From Bacilli bacterium (GTDB lineage Bacteria > Bacillota_I > Bacilli_A > RF39 > UBA660): a stretch of DNA of 64,000 bases. The stretch is taken from positions 1 to 64,000 of the forward strand of contig JAFQXM010000005.1 in NCBI GenBank assembly GCA_017406955.1, in the 5' to 3' direction. Positions 17,713 to 27,268 of this stretch are shown here, piece by piece. Position 1 is the stretch's first letter. Every line of letters begins with the position of its first letter. Below the pieces are notes generated by a model that was not told the origin of the DNA, ran no database searches, and was given only the letters and a program-made list of their open reading frames with translations. The position numbers were made by a program, and so were the translations under genes.

Positions 17713-17820
17713 TATACTATTTATTATGTTAATGGAGAATTACAAAAAGAATGGCAATATTCATATGCACCAATAGTGGCTGATTATTCAGTTGATAGAA
17801 GCTTATTCTATCTTACTTAG
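17713..17820 (+). pseudogene. Relic of a wall-binding repeat from a second C39-like gene
   Basis: Open frame without a start, reading YTIYYVNGELQKEWQYSYAP and ending at TAG 17818-17820. It matches TYYYINGELQKGF of the intact gene just upstream in both protein and DNA. It lies directly after the intact gene's stop and before an unrelated glycosyltransferase. Confidence 0.6.
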
Positions 17821-17887
17821 GGCATAGTGTAGGCTATTTCTTTTTTTTTACATTTTTGATAAAATAATTGTAAGGAAGTGATAGTAA

Positions 17888-19105
17888 ATGTCAAAAAGTG
17901 TATTAGTTACTAACTTTAACATTGTGAATTATACTGGTTCGGAACTAGATACAATAACAATTGCTAATTATTTTTTGGATAATAATTATGATGTGGATAT
18001 ATTAACTTTTAAATACTCTAATCCTTTAAAGAGAATAGTAAATAAGAATATTAATGTATATACTTTTGAAAACATAGAAAAGTTAAAGAATAAATATGAA
18101 ATTATTTGGAGTCATCATTTTCCGATTTTAGATTATGTCATATTTAATAAAAATATTAAAGCTGATTATATTCATTATGTATCATTGTCTTCGTTTGAAC
18201 CATATGAATGTTTACCTGCATATTATAAAGAATTAAGTCTTGTATCTACAATTTCAAAAGAGGCAGAAATATCTATAAAAAATGAATGTGATGTTGATTT
18301 AAATATATTTCCAAATTATGCACCAGAAGATTACTTTTCTAATAGAAAACAACAAAATTCTTCTAAAATAAAGAAAATTTGTGTAGTATCTAATCATGTG
18401 CCTGATGAATTAGGGGAACTTAAAGAAATATTTGAAACTGATGGAGTAAAATTTGATATATTTGGTATTCAATATAAATCAGTTAAGGTTGATGATAAAC
18501 TACTTAAAAAATATGATGTTGTTATAACTATTGGCAAAACTGTAAATTATTCTTTATCGTTGGGTATTCCAGTATATTGTTATGATTATATGGGCGGTGA
18601 TGGATATATTACTAAAGATAATATTAAAAATTCATATGCCTATAACTTTTCTGGAAGATATACTGGTAAAAAGAAAACTGCTAAACAAATATATAATGAT
18701 ATAAATAATAATTATAAAACTGCTTGTGATAATATAGAAAGCAATTATAAATATGCTTATGATCATTTTAATTATAATAGATTAATGGAAGAAACATTGA
18801 ATAAAATAAAACAAAAAAAAGTTAATTTAAAACAAATTATTGATAATAATGTAGTTTTAAAAAGGAAAAGTGCCCTTTTTATTAGGGAAGTTGTAAATTC
18901 AATTAATCAGCAAGAAATATATGAAAAAACTATTAGAAATTATCAAAAAATTATTGATCATTATAATAAACTTTTAGATGATAGTAACAATGAACTGTAT
19001 CGTATTCTTAATTCCAATAGTTGGAAAATTACTAAACCACTTAGATGGTTTACATCAAAATTCAAAAAAATAATTGAGTTTTATGATATACATTTCATTA
19101 AATAA
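17888..19105 (+). CDS. Glycosyltransferase-like protein (GT-B fold) with C-terminal coiled coil
   Basis: 405 residues. The N-terminus SVLVTNFNIVNYTGSELDTI resembles the first Rossmann strand and glycine loop of GT4-type enzymes; VVITIGKTVNYSLSLGIPVYCYDYMGGDGY resembles the donor-side fold. The usual E-x7-E signature is not clear. The C-terminal ~90 residues are predicted coiled coil and end with NSNSWKITKPLRW, a tail seen on many polysaccharide glycosyltransferases. It is preceded by GGAAGTGAT. It lies between two fragments of a duplicated C39-like gene, suggesting that it arrived by insertion or recombination there. Donor and acceptor are unknown. Confidence 0.7.
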   Translation: MSKSVLVTNFNIVNYTGSELDTITIANYFLDNNYDVDILTFKYSNPLKRIVNKNINVYTFENIEKLKNKYEIIWSHHFPILDYVIFNKNIKADYIHYVSLSSFEPYECLPAYYKELSLVSTISKEAEISIKNECDVDLNIFPNYAPEDYFSNRKQQNSSKIKKICVVSNHVPDELGELKEIFETDGVKFDIFGIQYKSVKVDDKLLKKYDVVITIGKTVNYSLSLGIPVYCYDYMGGDGYITKDNIKNSYAYNFSGRYTGKKKTAKQIYNDINNNYKTACDNIESNYKYAYDHFNYNRLMEETLNKIKQKKVNLKQIIDNNVVLKRKSALFIREVVNSINQQEIYEKTIRNYQKIIDHYNKLLDDSNNELYRILNSNSWKITKPLRWFTSKFKKIIEFYDIHFIK

Positions 19106-19262
19106 ATTAGTGGATAAGTTGATTTCTACTGGTAATACGTATGTATATGATCCTTTAACTACGTTAAAAAACGGATGGGTTTCAACAGCATTAATTTGGA
19201 ATCAAAGAAGCCGTGATCCAGATGACTTACGTGGTGGTTATGCTTTGTATGCATTAGGATAG
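19106..19262 (+). pseudogene. Relic: C-terminal end of a second C39-like peptidase
   Basis: Frame without its own start, reading GNTYVYDPLTTLKNGWVS, then DPDDLRGGYALYALG and TAG. This corresponds to GRTYAYDPLFPNKNGWVS.. and ..GGSYFHAL at the end of the intact C39-like gene. The 5' part is missing and replaced by the glycosyltransferase gene. Confidence 0.65.
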
Positions 19263-19307
19263 ATAAATTGTAATGATATAATTTATTTCAATAAAAGTAA
19301 TAATGTG

Positions 19308-19335
19308 AAAAGGTATGTTAAAACATACCTTTTTA
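19308..19335 (+). terminator. Intrinsic terminator
   Basis: Stem AAAAGGTATGTT/AACATACCTTTT with a minimal loop, followed by T-rich sequence. It separates the relic from the exporter operon. Confidence 0.8.
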
Positions 19336-19347
19336 ATATCTGGAACA

Positions 19348-19377
19348 TTGCAGTTATACTATAAAATATGGTATAAT
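19348..19377 (+). promoter_or_regulatory. Sigma-A promoter of the polysaccharide export/assembly operon
   Basis: TTGCAG (19348-19353), an 18-bp spacer, TATAAT (19372-19377). The 18-mer from 19360 to 19377 recurs exactly at 38630-38647. Confidence 0.7.
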
Positions 19378-19410
19378 TAATGAGAGTATGTTTTGAAGGA
19401 GATATTATAT

Positions 19411-20151
19411 ATGGCAAATAAAGATGACTATGCAATTAAGGTTGAAAACTTATATAAAAAATTCAAATTAGTATATAATAAACCATTAACTTTAAAAGAA
19501 AGATTAGTATTTTGGCATAAAAGTCAAATTGGATATCATGAAGTTTTAAAAGACATTAATTTAGAGATTAAAAAAGGAGAAACAGTTGCATTAATAGGTG
19601 TTAATGGTAGTGGTAAATCTACATTACTTAAATTAATGACTAAGATTATATATCCTACTAAAGGTAAAATTACAACTAATGGTAAATTAACATCACTATT
19701 AGAATTAGGAGCCGGATTTCATCCAGATTTCACAGGTAGAGAAAACATTTACTTTAATGCCTCTATTTTTGGTTTAACTGCTGCAGAAATAGATGAAAGA
19801 GTAAATGATATTATTGAGTTTTCAGAATTAGGAGAATTTATAGAAGCACCTGTAAGAACATATTCATCTGGAATGTATATGCGCCTTGCTTTTAGTGTGG
19901 CAATAAATGTTGATGCAGAAATATTATTAATAGATGAAATTTTAGCAGTAGGAGACCAACACTTTCAAGATAAATGTTTTGATAAATTAAAGGAATTGAA
20001 AAAATCAGGTAAAACAATAGTAATAGTTTCTCATAGTTTAGGGGCCATAGAAGATTTATGTGATAGAGCAGTATGGATCTATGAAGGTGAAGTTAGAGAA
20101 GATGGAGAAACAAAAAAAGTAATAAAAGATTATTTAAAGGTGTGTGGTTAA
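19411..20151 (+). CDS. ABC transporter ATP-binding protein for polysaccharide export (Wzt/TagH/RgpD type)
   Basis: Energises export of a lipid-linked polysaccharide through the permease encoded next. 246 residues: Walker A GVNGSGKST, the family's LLELGAGFHPDFTGRENIYF, signature YSSGMYMRLAFS and Walker B ILLIDEILAVGD, all intact. It lacks the C-terminal glycan-recognition domain of the longer Wzt proteins. ATG 19411 follows AAGGAGA; a TTG in-frame start 18 nt upstream overlaps that site. The stop is immediately followed by the permease start. Confidence 0.93.
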   Translation: MANKDDYAIKVENLYKKFKLVYNKPLTLKERLVFWHKSQIGYHEVLKDINLEIKKGETVALIGVNGSGKSTLLKLMTKIIYPTKGKITTNGKLTSLLELGAGFHPDFTGRENIYFNASIFGLTAAEIDERVNDIIEFSELGEFIEAPVRTYSSGMYMRLAFSVAINVDAEILLIDEILAVGDQHFQDKCFDKLKELKKSGKTIVIVSHSLGAIEDLCDRAVWIYEGEVREDGETKKVIKDYLKVCG

Positions 20152-20152
20152 G

Positions 20153-20920
20153 ATGTTTAAAGAATTATATAATTACAGACAACTTTTAAAAAGTAATATT
20201 AGTAAAGAAGTAAGAGGAAAATATAAAGGATCATTTCTAGGAGTATTATGGTCATTTGTAAATCCATTATTAATGACTCTAGTATATGCCATAGTATTTC
20301 CTTTCTTATTAAGAAGTGCTCAACCTCACTATACAACTTTTATAGTAATAGCAATTATTCCTTGGACTTGGTTTACTTATAGTATTATGTCTGCAACTAA
20401 TACATTCTTAGTAAATGCTGGAATAATCAAAAAAGTATATTTTCCTAGAGAAATATTACCAATATCAATAGTTACTAGTGGATTAATAAACTTCTTAATA
20501 TCTTGTATTATTATATGTATATTTGTTCTATGTAGTGGTATAGGATTTAGTTGGAATATATTATATTTACCATTAATTGCTATAGTTCAATATATTTTAC
20601 AACTAGGAATAGTATTTATAACTAGTGCAATCGATGTATATATAAGAGATGCTGAATACATAATTAATTTCTTTGTTCAAATGTTATTTTATGGAACACC
20701 AGTATTATATTCTGTTGATATGTTCCCAGAACAATTTAGATGGATTTTAAGATTAAATCCAATGGCAACAATAATAGAAAGTTATAGAAATATATTCTAT
20801 TACAAAACGCATCCTAATTTTTATATGTTGGGTATTGTATTTATAGGTAGTTGTGTACTTTTACTTATTGGTACATTAATATTTAAAAAACTACAAAAAG
20901 GTTTTGCAGAGGAGTTATAA
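20153..20920 (+). CDS. ABC-2 type polysaccharide export permease (Wzm/TagG/RgpC type)
   Basis: Six-helix membrane protein forming the channel for glycan export. Family landmarks: an amphipathic N-terminus NISKEVRGKYKGSFLGVLWSF, then VYAIVFPFLL, VSGLINFLISC, and the late GTPVLYSVDMFPEQFRWIL..NPMATIIE. ATG 20153 is favoured over GTG 20144 because AAAGG at 20136-20140 is then properly spaced. It begins one base after the ATP-binding gene, so translational coupling is likely. Confidence 0.92.
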   Translation: MFKELYNYRQLLKSNISKEVRGKYKGSFLGVLWSFVNPLLMTLVYAIVFPFLLRSAQPHYTTFIVIAIIPWTWFTYSIMSATNTFLVNAGIIKKVYFPREILPISIVTSGLINFLISCIIICIFVLCSGIGFSWNILYLPLIAIVQYILQLGIVFITSAIDVYIRDAEYIINFFVQMLFYGTPVLYSVDMFPEQFRWILRLNPMATIIESYRNIFYYKTHPNFYMLGIVFIGSCVLLLIGTLIFKKLQKGFAEEL

Positions 20921-20921
20921 T

Positions 20922-21767
20922 ATGACAGTAAAAGTAGCGGGAATAGTAACTTTATATAATCCAACTGATGAAGATATATTAAATATAAAGACGTATATAA
21001 AAGATATAGAAAAACTATATGTAGTAGATAATACAGAAGGAAAGAGTAATAAAGATAGATTACCCAAAAGTAAAAAAATAGAATATATTTATAAAAATGA
21101 AAATTTAGGTGTTGCAACAGCAATGAATATTGGTGCTGAAATGGCTATTAAAGATGGTTATAAATGGTTACTTACAATGGATCAGGATACTACATTTAAA
21201 CCTGGAGTAATGAAAAAACTAAAAGAAGTAATAGAAAAAGAAGATATGAAAAAAGTAGGTATTGTTACACCTTGGCATAATACAAAATTACTAGATAAAA
21301 AACCAAAAGAAGAATATGATGATCCGCATGATGTTATGACATCAGGTAATATGGTTAATTTAGATGTATGGAAAAAAATAGGTGGATACAAAGATTGGCT
21401 TTTTATTGATGGAATAGATATTGAATATTGCTTAAATCTTCATAAAAATGGTTATAAAATATTAAGAGTAAACTCAGTAGAAATAGATCATAATCTTGGC
21501 GATATATTCTATAAAAGTATAAGAGGAAGATTATTTTTATGTACAAATCATGTTCCATTAAGAAGATATTATATTATGAGAAATTATCACTATATTAAAG
21601 ATATGTATATAAATAATGATCCTGAATATTGTTATAGATTAGTTAGTCAAAGGCATAATATGATAGGTGTTATATTATTTGAAAGACAAAAGTTTAAAAA
21701 GATAAAAATGTATTTTAAAGGATATATGGATTATAAAAAAGGTATAAAAGGAAAATTGAGGAATTAA
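20922..21767 (+). CDS. Family 2 glycosyltransferase, rhamnosyltransferase-like (copy 1)
   Basis: 281 residues. GIVTLYNPTDEDI opens the fold, VVDNTEGKS follows, NLGVATAMNIGAE is the nucleotide-sugar segment, LTMDQDTTFKPG carries the DxD-type metal site, and GGYKDWLFIDGIDIEYC is the acceptor-side motif. These are typical of the rhamnosyltransferase (RfbF) group. GAGGAG precedes ATG 20922, directly after the permease stop. The neighbour at 21769 is a clear tandem duplicate. Given the rml operon upstream, dTDP-rhamnose is the likely donor (inference). Confidence 0.87.
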   Translation: MTVKVAGIVTLYNPTDEDILNIKTYIKDIEKLYVVDNTEGKSNKDRLPKSKKIEYIYKNENLGVATAMNIGAEMAIKDGYKWLLTMDQDTTFKPGVMKKLKEVIEKEDMKKVGIVTPWHNTKLLDKKPKEEYDDPHDVMTSGNMVNLDVWKKIGGYKDWLFIDGIDIEYCLNLHKNGYKILRVNSVEIDHNLGDIFYKSIRGRLFLCTNHVPLRRYYIMRNYHYIKDMYINNDPEYCYRLVSQRHNMIGVILFERQKFKKIKMYFKGYMDYKKGIKGKLRN

Positions 21768-21768
21768 T

Positions 21769-22623
21769 ATGGCAAAAAAAAGTAGTTTAAAAATAGCAGG
21801 AATAGTAACATTATATAATCCAACAGATGAAGATATATCAAATATAAAAACATATTTAAGAGATATAGATAGATTGTATATAGTAGATAATACAGAAGGT
21901 AAAAGTAATGAGAAAAGAATACCTAAGAGTAATAAAATAGAATACATTTTCAAAAATGAAAATGTAGGTGTTGCAACAGCTATGAATATGGGTGCAAGAA
22001 AAGCAATAAAAGAAGGTTATAAATGGTTACTTACAATGGATCAAGATACTACATTTAAACCTGGAGTAATGAAAAAACTAAAAGAAGTGATTACAAAAGA
22101 AGATATGAGTAAAGTAGGAATAGTAGTACCTTGGCAAGAAACAAAAATGAGATTAAAAAGAGTAAAAGATGAATATGATTATCCACAAACTATAATGACA
22201 TCTGGAAATATTGTTAATTTAGATGTTTGGGAAGAAGTTGGTGGATATAAAGATTGGCTATTTATTGATGGAGTAGATTTAGACTATTCACTAAATATCA
22301 GAAAACATGGGTATATTATTTTAAGAGTAAACTCAGTAGAAATAGATCACGAATTAGGTGATATAGTTTATAGAAAATTTAAAAAACTAGATGTAGCCGT
22401 TAGTAATCATTCTCCAATGAGAAGATATTATATAACTAGAAATAATGAATATATATGTGATATGTATAAAAATTTTGACCCTAATATATGTTGGAATTTA
22501 ATTAAGAAGAAAGATACAGCATTAATTATTCTATTATACGAGAAGCATAAAATAAAAAAAATAATCAGTATGATAAAAGGATATATAGATTATAAAAAAG
22601 GCATAAAAGGTAAAAAGATATAA
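21769..22623 (+). CDS. Family 2 glycosyltransferase, rhamnosyltransferase-like (copy 2)
   Basis: 284 residues, strongly similar to the gene just upstream: GIVTLYNPTDEDIS, NVGVATAMNMGARKA, LTMDQDTTFKPGVMKKLKEV and GGYKDWLFIDGVDLDYS are shared almost unchanged. The two diverge in the C-terminal third, consistent with different acceptors. The start lies 1 nt after the previous stop. Such pairs typically add alternating rhamnose linkages in rhamnan backbones (known for the Rgp/Gac loci; inference here). Confidence 0.87.
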   Translation: MAKKSSLKIAGIVTLYNPTDEDISNIKTYLRDIDRLYIVDNTEGKSNEKRIPKSNKIEYIFKNENVGVATAMNMGARKAIKEGYKWLLTMDQDTTFKPGVMKKLKEVITKEDMSKVGIVVPWQETKMRLKRVKDEYDYPQTIMTSGNIVNLDVWEEVGGYKDWLFIDGVDLDYSLNIRKHGYIILRVNSVEIDHELGDIVYRKFKKLDVAVSNHSPMRRYYITRNNEYICDMYKNFDPNICWNLIKKKDTALIILLYEKHKIKKIISMIKGYIDYKKGIKGKKI

Positions 22624-22633
22624 CGGAGGAATT

Positions 22634-24811
22634 ATGGGTAAGTTAAAGAGATTAATAGGTAAAGTAAAACAAACTCTTAAAGATGAGGGTATAAAAGGTT
22701 TATTGAAAAAGATAATTAATTTCATATACTTTAGAATAACTAAGGTAAATAGAAAATATGATAATTGTTTTAAAGATGTATTATTTATTAATGGTTGTAC
22801 TTTACCACATCCTCAAAGATATAGAGTAGATCATCAAATAGAGCAATTAGAATCTCATGGTATATCTTGTGATAGGATAGATTATGATAAGTTAACTTTA
22901 GATAAGGTAAGATACTTTAGGGCTTTTGTATTCTATAGATGTCCAGTTTTACCTACAATAGAAGAATTCATAAAGATAGCTAAAGAAAATAATAAAACAT
23001 GTTTTTATGACATAGATGATTTAGTATTTGATTTAGAATATACTAATCAAATTAAATATCTAGATACTATTTCAGAAGATGAAAAGAAATTATACAATGA
23101 TGGGGTAGTTAGAATGGGTAAAACCCTTGATTTATGTGAATATGGAATAGCTTCTACAAAAGGATTACAAACTGAAATGAGTAAACACTTAAAAGATGTT
23201 TATATAAATAGAAATGTTGCATCTGATGAGATGATAGAATGTTCTAATATTGCGTTAGATACAGTAGAAAAAGATCCTAATAAAGTTATAATGGGGTATT
23301 TATCAGGAAGTATTACTCATAATGATGATTTTAAACTTATTATGTCAACAATAGTAAGATTACTACAAGAATATGATTATTTATATTTAAAAGTAGTTGG
23401 ATTATTAGATTTACCTAAAGAGATGGAATGTGTTAAAGACAAAATAATTACATCTCCATTTGTAAGTTGGAAAGAATTGCCAAAATTAATTAGATCAATT
23501 GATATAAACTTAGCCCCATTGGAAGATAGTATTTTTAATGAAGCTAAATCCGAAAATAAATGGATGGAAGCAGGTTTAGTTAAAATACCAACAGTAGCTT
23601 CTAATGTTGGAGCCTTTAAAACTGAAATAAAAGATAATGTTACAGGATTATTATGTAGCGATAAAAAAGATTGGAAAGAAAAACTATCTAGACTTATAGA
23701 AGATAAAAAATATAGAGAAGAAATTGGAAATAACGCTTATGAAGAAGTAATGAATCATAGAACAACAATAAAATCTGGTTTAGGAGTAGCTGAATTTATT
23801 AAGAGTAAACTTAAAAAGAATATTGCAATAGTCCTACCATCTCCTAATTTAAGTGGAGGAGTTTTAGTAGCATTAAAACATGGTCTTATTTTAAAAGAAA
23901 ATGGTTATGATGTTACTATGATTAATATTAATAAAAAGACTGCTAAAGTAGATAAACTATATGAGAAAGATAATTATATATTTACAGTAGGTAAAAATAG
24001 AACAGAATTTAAAGCTCATATAGATACTTTAGTAGCAACTATGTGGTTAACTTTAGAATTTGTTCAAAAATACTATAATTGTAATAATAAAAAGTATTTA
24101 GTTCAAGGAATGGAAACAGGGTTATATAAACCAACAGAGTTTGAAAGAAAAGAAGCTAATTCTACATATTGTAATTTAATAAATCTAGATTATTTAACCA
24201 TATCTAAATGGTGTCAAACATGGTTAAAAGAAGATTTTAAGACAATAGCTAAGTATGCACCAAATGGAATTGATTTAAATAAATTCCCTTTTGTTAAAAG
24301 AAGTTTTAATGGTAAAATTAAAATATTAATAGAAGGTAATTGTAAAGATCATTATAAGAATGTTGATGAGAGTTTTATGATTGCTAATAAACTAGATAGA
24401 AATAAGTATGAAGTTCATTATTTGTCTTACGAGAAAGAACCAAAGAAATGGTACAAGGTTGACAAATTCTATCATAAAGTACCACATGATGAAGTAGCGA
24501 AAATATATGGCAATTGTGATATCTTACTTAAAACAAGTATATTAGAAAGCTTCTCATATCCACCTCTTGAGATGATGGCAACAGGAGGATTAGTTGTTGC
24601 TATTCAAAATGGTGGCAATTCTGAATACTTAAAGGATAAGAATAATTGTTTAATCTATAAACAAGGTAAAATAGATGAAGCTATAGAGAAAATAGACTTA
24701 TTATCTAGTGATAAAAAATTAAGAGATAAATTAATAGAGGGTGGAATAAAAACTGCTCAAGAAAGAGATTGGAATAAATTAGAAAAAGAAATATTAAAAC
24801 TTTATCAATAA
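22634..24811 (+). CDS. Two-domain glycosyltransferase (GT-B / GT4 tandem)
   Basis: 725 residues. The first half (about 40-385) is a GT-B domain with LPHPQRYRVDHQIEQL, CFYDIDDLVFD and LAPLEDSIFNEAKSENKWMEAG. The second half (about 393-725) is another GT-B domain opening with NIAIVLPSPNLSGGVLVALKHG and ending with ILLKTSILESFSYPPLEMMATGG, the donor-binding E-x7-E type motif. WsaF-like rhamnosyltransferases resemble the second half. Two active sites in one chain would allow addition of two linkages. GGAGGAATT precedes the ATG, 10 nt after the previous stop. Confidence 0.82.
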   Translation: MGKLKRLIGKVKQTLKDEGIKGLLKKIINFIYFRITKVNRKYDNCFKDVLFINGCTLPHPQRYRVDHQIEQLESHGISCDRIDYDKLTLDKVRYFRAFVFYRCPVLPTIEEFIKIAKENNKTCFYDIDDLVFDLEYTNQIKYLDTISEDEKKLYNDGVVRMGKTLDLCEYGIASTKGLQTEMSKHLKDVYINRNVASDEMIECSNIALDTVEKDPNKVIMGYLSGSITHNDDFKLIMSTIVRLLQEYDYLYLKVVGLLDLPKEMECVKDKIITSPFVSWKELPKLIRSIDINLAPLEDSIFNEAKSENKWMEAGLVKIPTVASNVGAFKTEIKDNVTGLLCSDKKDWKEKLSRLIEDKKYREEIGNNAYEEVMNHRTTIKSGLGVAEFIKSKLKKNIAIVLPSPNLSGGVLVALKHGLILKENGYDVTMININKKTAKVDKLYEKDNYIFTVGKNRTEFKAHIDTLVATMWLTLEFVQKYYNCNNKKYLVQGMETGLYKPTEFERKEANSTYCNLINLDYLTISKWCQTWLKEDFKTIAKYAPNGIDLNKFPFVKRSFNGKIKILIEGNCKDHYKNVDESFMIANKLDRNKYEVHYLSYEKEPKKWYKVDKFYHKVPHDEVAKIYGNCDILLKTSILESFSYPPLEMMATGGLVVAIQNGGNSEYLKDKNNCLIYKQGKIDEAIEKIDLLSSDKKLRDKLIEGGIKTAQERDWNKLEKEILKLYQ

Positions 24812-24827
24812 AATAGGAGTGAGGTAT

Positions 24828-25418
24828 ATGAACAAGAAAGAAATAGCAGGAATATTGATAATAGTAATACTAATTATATTTATGATAGTTAGTATTGTCT
24901 TTCCAGCAACAAAACCCGTTACTAAAGGGTTTAGTGGTAATGAAATAATGGATGAGTTAAAAGATGGAGATGTTATAGAAGAAGAATTTATCGCAAAGAG
25001 CAATTACAAAAAACTAGGTATTCCTTTCGCAAATTATGGTAAAGTTATTGATAAAGGTTGGTTTGATGTAATTATTACAAATAGTAAAACTAAAGAAAAG
25101 AAGTACAAAATAAAACTAGGTAATATAGTGGATAATGAAGACTATTACATAAAGCATAAATTAAGGAAAAATAGAAAGTATAAAATTTATATTAAATTAA
25201 ATAAACCAAAGTATCCAGTTACACTTTATCTTACAAAAAAAGATAAAGAATCTATTACTAAATATAATGGAAATAAACTAGATGATAATATTAGATTAAG
25301 TTTTATGAAATATACAAAAGATTATTCTAGTATATGGAATTGTGTTTTTATAATTTCAATAGTTGTTTTATATACTATCCTAATAAGAAATAGTGGTGAT
25401 AAAAATGAAAAAAAATAA
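24828..25418 (+). CDS. Membrane protein of unknown function in the polysaccharide locus
   Basis: 196 residues, not recognised. One hydrophobic helix at the N-terminus (about 6-26) and one near the C-terminus (about 172-189) flank a Lys/Asp-rich beta-type extracellular segment. That topology resembles the first part of the next protein, which also has an external beta domain after its first helix. ATG 24828 follows AGGAGTGAGG. Its end overlaps the start of the DUF2142 gene by 14 nt, so the two products are probably made together. Confidence 0.6.
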   Translation: MNKKEIAGILIIVILIIFMIVSIVFPATKPVTKGFSGNEIMDELKDGDVIEEEFIAKSNYKKLGIPFANYGKVIDKGWFDVIITNSKTKEKKYKIKLGNIVDNEDYYIKHKLRKNRKYKIYIKLNKPKYPVTLYLTKKDKESITKYNGNKLDDNIRLSFMKYTKDYSSIWNCVFIISIVVLYTILIRNSGDKNEKK

Positions 25419-27267
25419 GAAGTTTATATTAATACTACTACTTATTAGTTTAGTATTTAGTTTCCTAATAGAAATATTTGTATTTAATTATAAAGTTTTA
25501 ACTAAAAATAAAAAATATGAACCTAAGATTATAGAAAAACATGATGTTACAAAAGATGGAAATTGGTATAAGTCTACTACTAATAAAGCTTATATTATTA
25601 TAAAAACTGATAATAAAAATCAATATGTTAATAAGTTAACATTTGATTATAAAATAAATAGAGATTTAGATTGGAAAACAGAGTATAAGAATAATAATAA
25701 AAAAGTTACTGTTATAAATAAATCTTCGTCTTTTACTAACAAAGCAATTAAACCTATAAAGTCTAATACTGATCAAATAAAAATAAGTTTTAATCATAAA
25801 AATTTTAGAATTAAAAATATAGAAGTAAATAATAAAATTTACATAAATTTATCTAGAATTATATTTATTACTATTTTATTACTAGGAATAGGAATATTAA
25901 TTGAATTTAGAGATTACTTTTATAAAAATATAGACAAGGCATTTTTATTAATAGTTTTAAGTTGTGGAGCTTTATTTATATTAGTTTTTCCCAAAAATGT
26001 GTATATTTCATGGGATGATCAAATACATCTAAAAAAATCATATACACTTATTAATAATGGTGATCATAGTTTTTCTACTTCATTTAAAGTATTAGAATCT
26101 ATGGGAGCAATAGATAATTTAACTTTTAGAACAAGAGAAGAAAAGCTAGAATTATATAAATCTCTAAATAAATTACATAAAGAAACCAAGCAAGATAAAA
26201 TACAAACTAATGCTACAATCGGATATAATAAATTAATATATTTACCATTCAGTATAGGATTTATAATTGCAGAAACATTAGGTTTTAGCTTTATTGGTAT
26301 GGTAGTATTTTCTAAGTTAATGAATTTCTTGCTGTATGTATTATTAATTTATATGGCAATAAAAATAATACCATTTGCTAAGAAATTAATTTTTCTAATA
26401 GGTCTATTACCAGCAAATATTTATTTAGCTAGTCAGTTTTCATATGATCCTACTATAACTGCTAGTATTATATTAGGTATAGCAATATTCTTAAAAATGT
26501 TAACAATTGAAAAAATTAATTATAGATATATAATGGCATTTGTTTTAGCTATTATTTGGGCTAGTTTACCTAAAGCTGTATATTGCCCACTACTATTATT
26601 ATTACTATTTATTCCAAACAAGAAATTTAATAGTAAAAAAGAAGGATGTTTGGTTAAAACAATTATAGTTATAATAACTACATTGTTATTAGCAACATTT
26701 ATACTACCAACAGTTTCTAGCAATGTGGGAGGAGATGTTAGAGGTGGAAATACTAGTGTAAGTGGACAACTTAAATTTGTACTAGCGAGTCCACTAAGCT
26801 TTGTGATATTATTAATTAAATTTTTCTCAGTTAATGGTGTTAGTTTAGCCTTAGGAGAAAGAGGGTTTGTAGATATTGCATATTTGAATAGTTATATTTC
26901 ATTATTCCAATCTGCAGCGTATATGATAGCTTTAATATTAATGTTTTATACTTTATATGCAGAACCAATTAATAAGAAAGCATTAACTCCTAAAATTAAA
27001 ACAATATTTGCAATTGCATATGCAGGAATTAGTATTTTAATAGCGGCAGCACTATATTTATCATTCACTGAAGTAGGAAGTAATGTTATTGAAGGTGTTC
27101 AGCCTAGATATTTCAGTCCATTGCTATTAATGTTACTTATGATAATTAGTGCAACTACAAATAAGAAAACAAAAGAAAGTAAGAATAATATATTAGTATT
27201 ATTAATACCATTTGGATTGTTATTATTGACTATGTTACCAGTAGTAGTAGCTGGAAGGGGGATATAA
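25405..27267 (+). CDS. DUF2142-type polytopic membrane protein, candidate GT-C glycosyltransferase (GacL-like role)
   Basis: 620 residues with an N-terminal helix, an extracytoplasmic beta segment and about ten further helices. SWDDQIHLKKSY just after the second helix carries the acidic loop expected of GT-C enzymes, and YLPFSIGFIIAETLGF, GLLPANIYLASQFSYDPT and QPRYFSPLLLMLL are DUF2142 landmarks. In streptococcal Gac loci a GT-C enzyme (GacL) uses undecaprenyl-phosphate-linked sugar made by GacI with GacJ to decorate the rhamnan outside the cell. The next two genes are GacI- and GacJ-like, so the same role is inferred. ATG 25405 follows GGTGATA. Confidence 0.78.
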   Translation: MKKNKKFILILLLISLVFSFLIEIFVFNYKVLTKNKKYEPKIIEKHDVTKDGNWYKSTTNKAYIIIKTDNKNQYVNKLTFDYKINRDLDWKTEYKNNNKKVTVINKSSSFTNKAIKPIKSNTDQIKISFNHKNFRIKNIEVNNKIYINLSRIIFITILLLGIGILIEFRDYFYKNIDKAFLLIVLSCGALFILVFPKNVYISWDDQIHLKKSYTLINNGDHSFSTSFKVLESMGAIDNLTFRTREEKLELYKSLNKLHKETKQDKIQTNATIGYNKLIYLPFSIGFIIAETLGFSFIGMVVFSKLMNFLLYVLLIYMAIKIIPFAKKLIFLIGLLPANIYLASQFSYDPTITASIILGIAIFLKMLTIEKINYRYIMAFVLAIIWASLPKAVYCPLLLLLLFIPNKKFNSKKEGCLVKTIIVIITTLLLATFILPTVSSNVGGDVRGGNTSVSGQLKFVLASPLSFVILLIKFFSVNGVSLALGERGFVDIAYLNSYISLFQSAAYMIALILMFYTLYAEPINKKALTPKIKTIFAIAYAGISILIAAALYLSFTEVGSNVIEGVQPRYFSPLLLMLLMIISATTNKKTKESKNNILVLLIPFGLLLLTMLPVVVAGRGI

Positions 27268-27268
27268 G

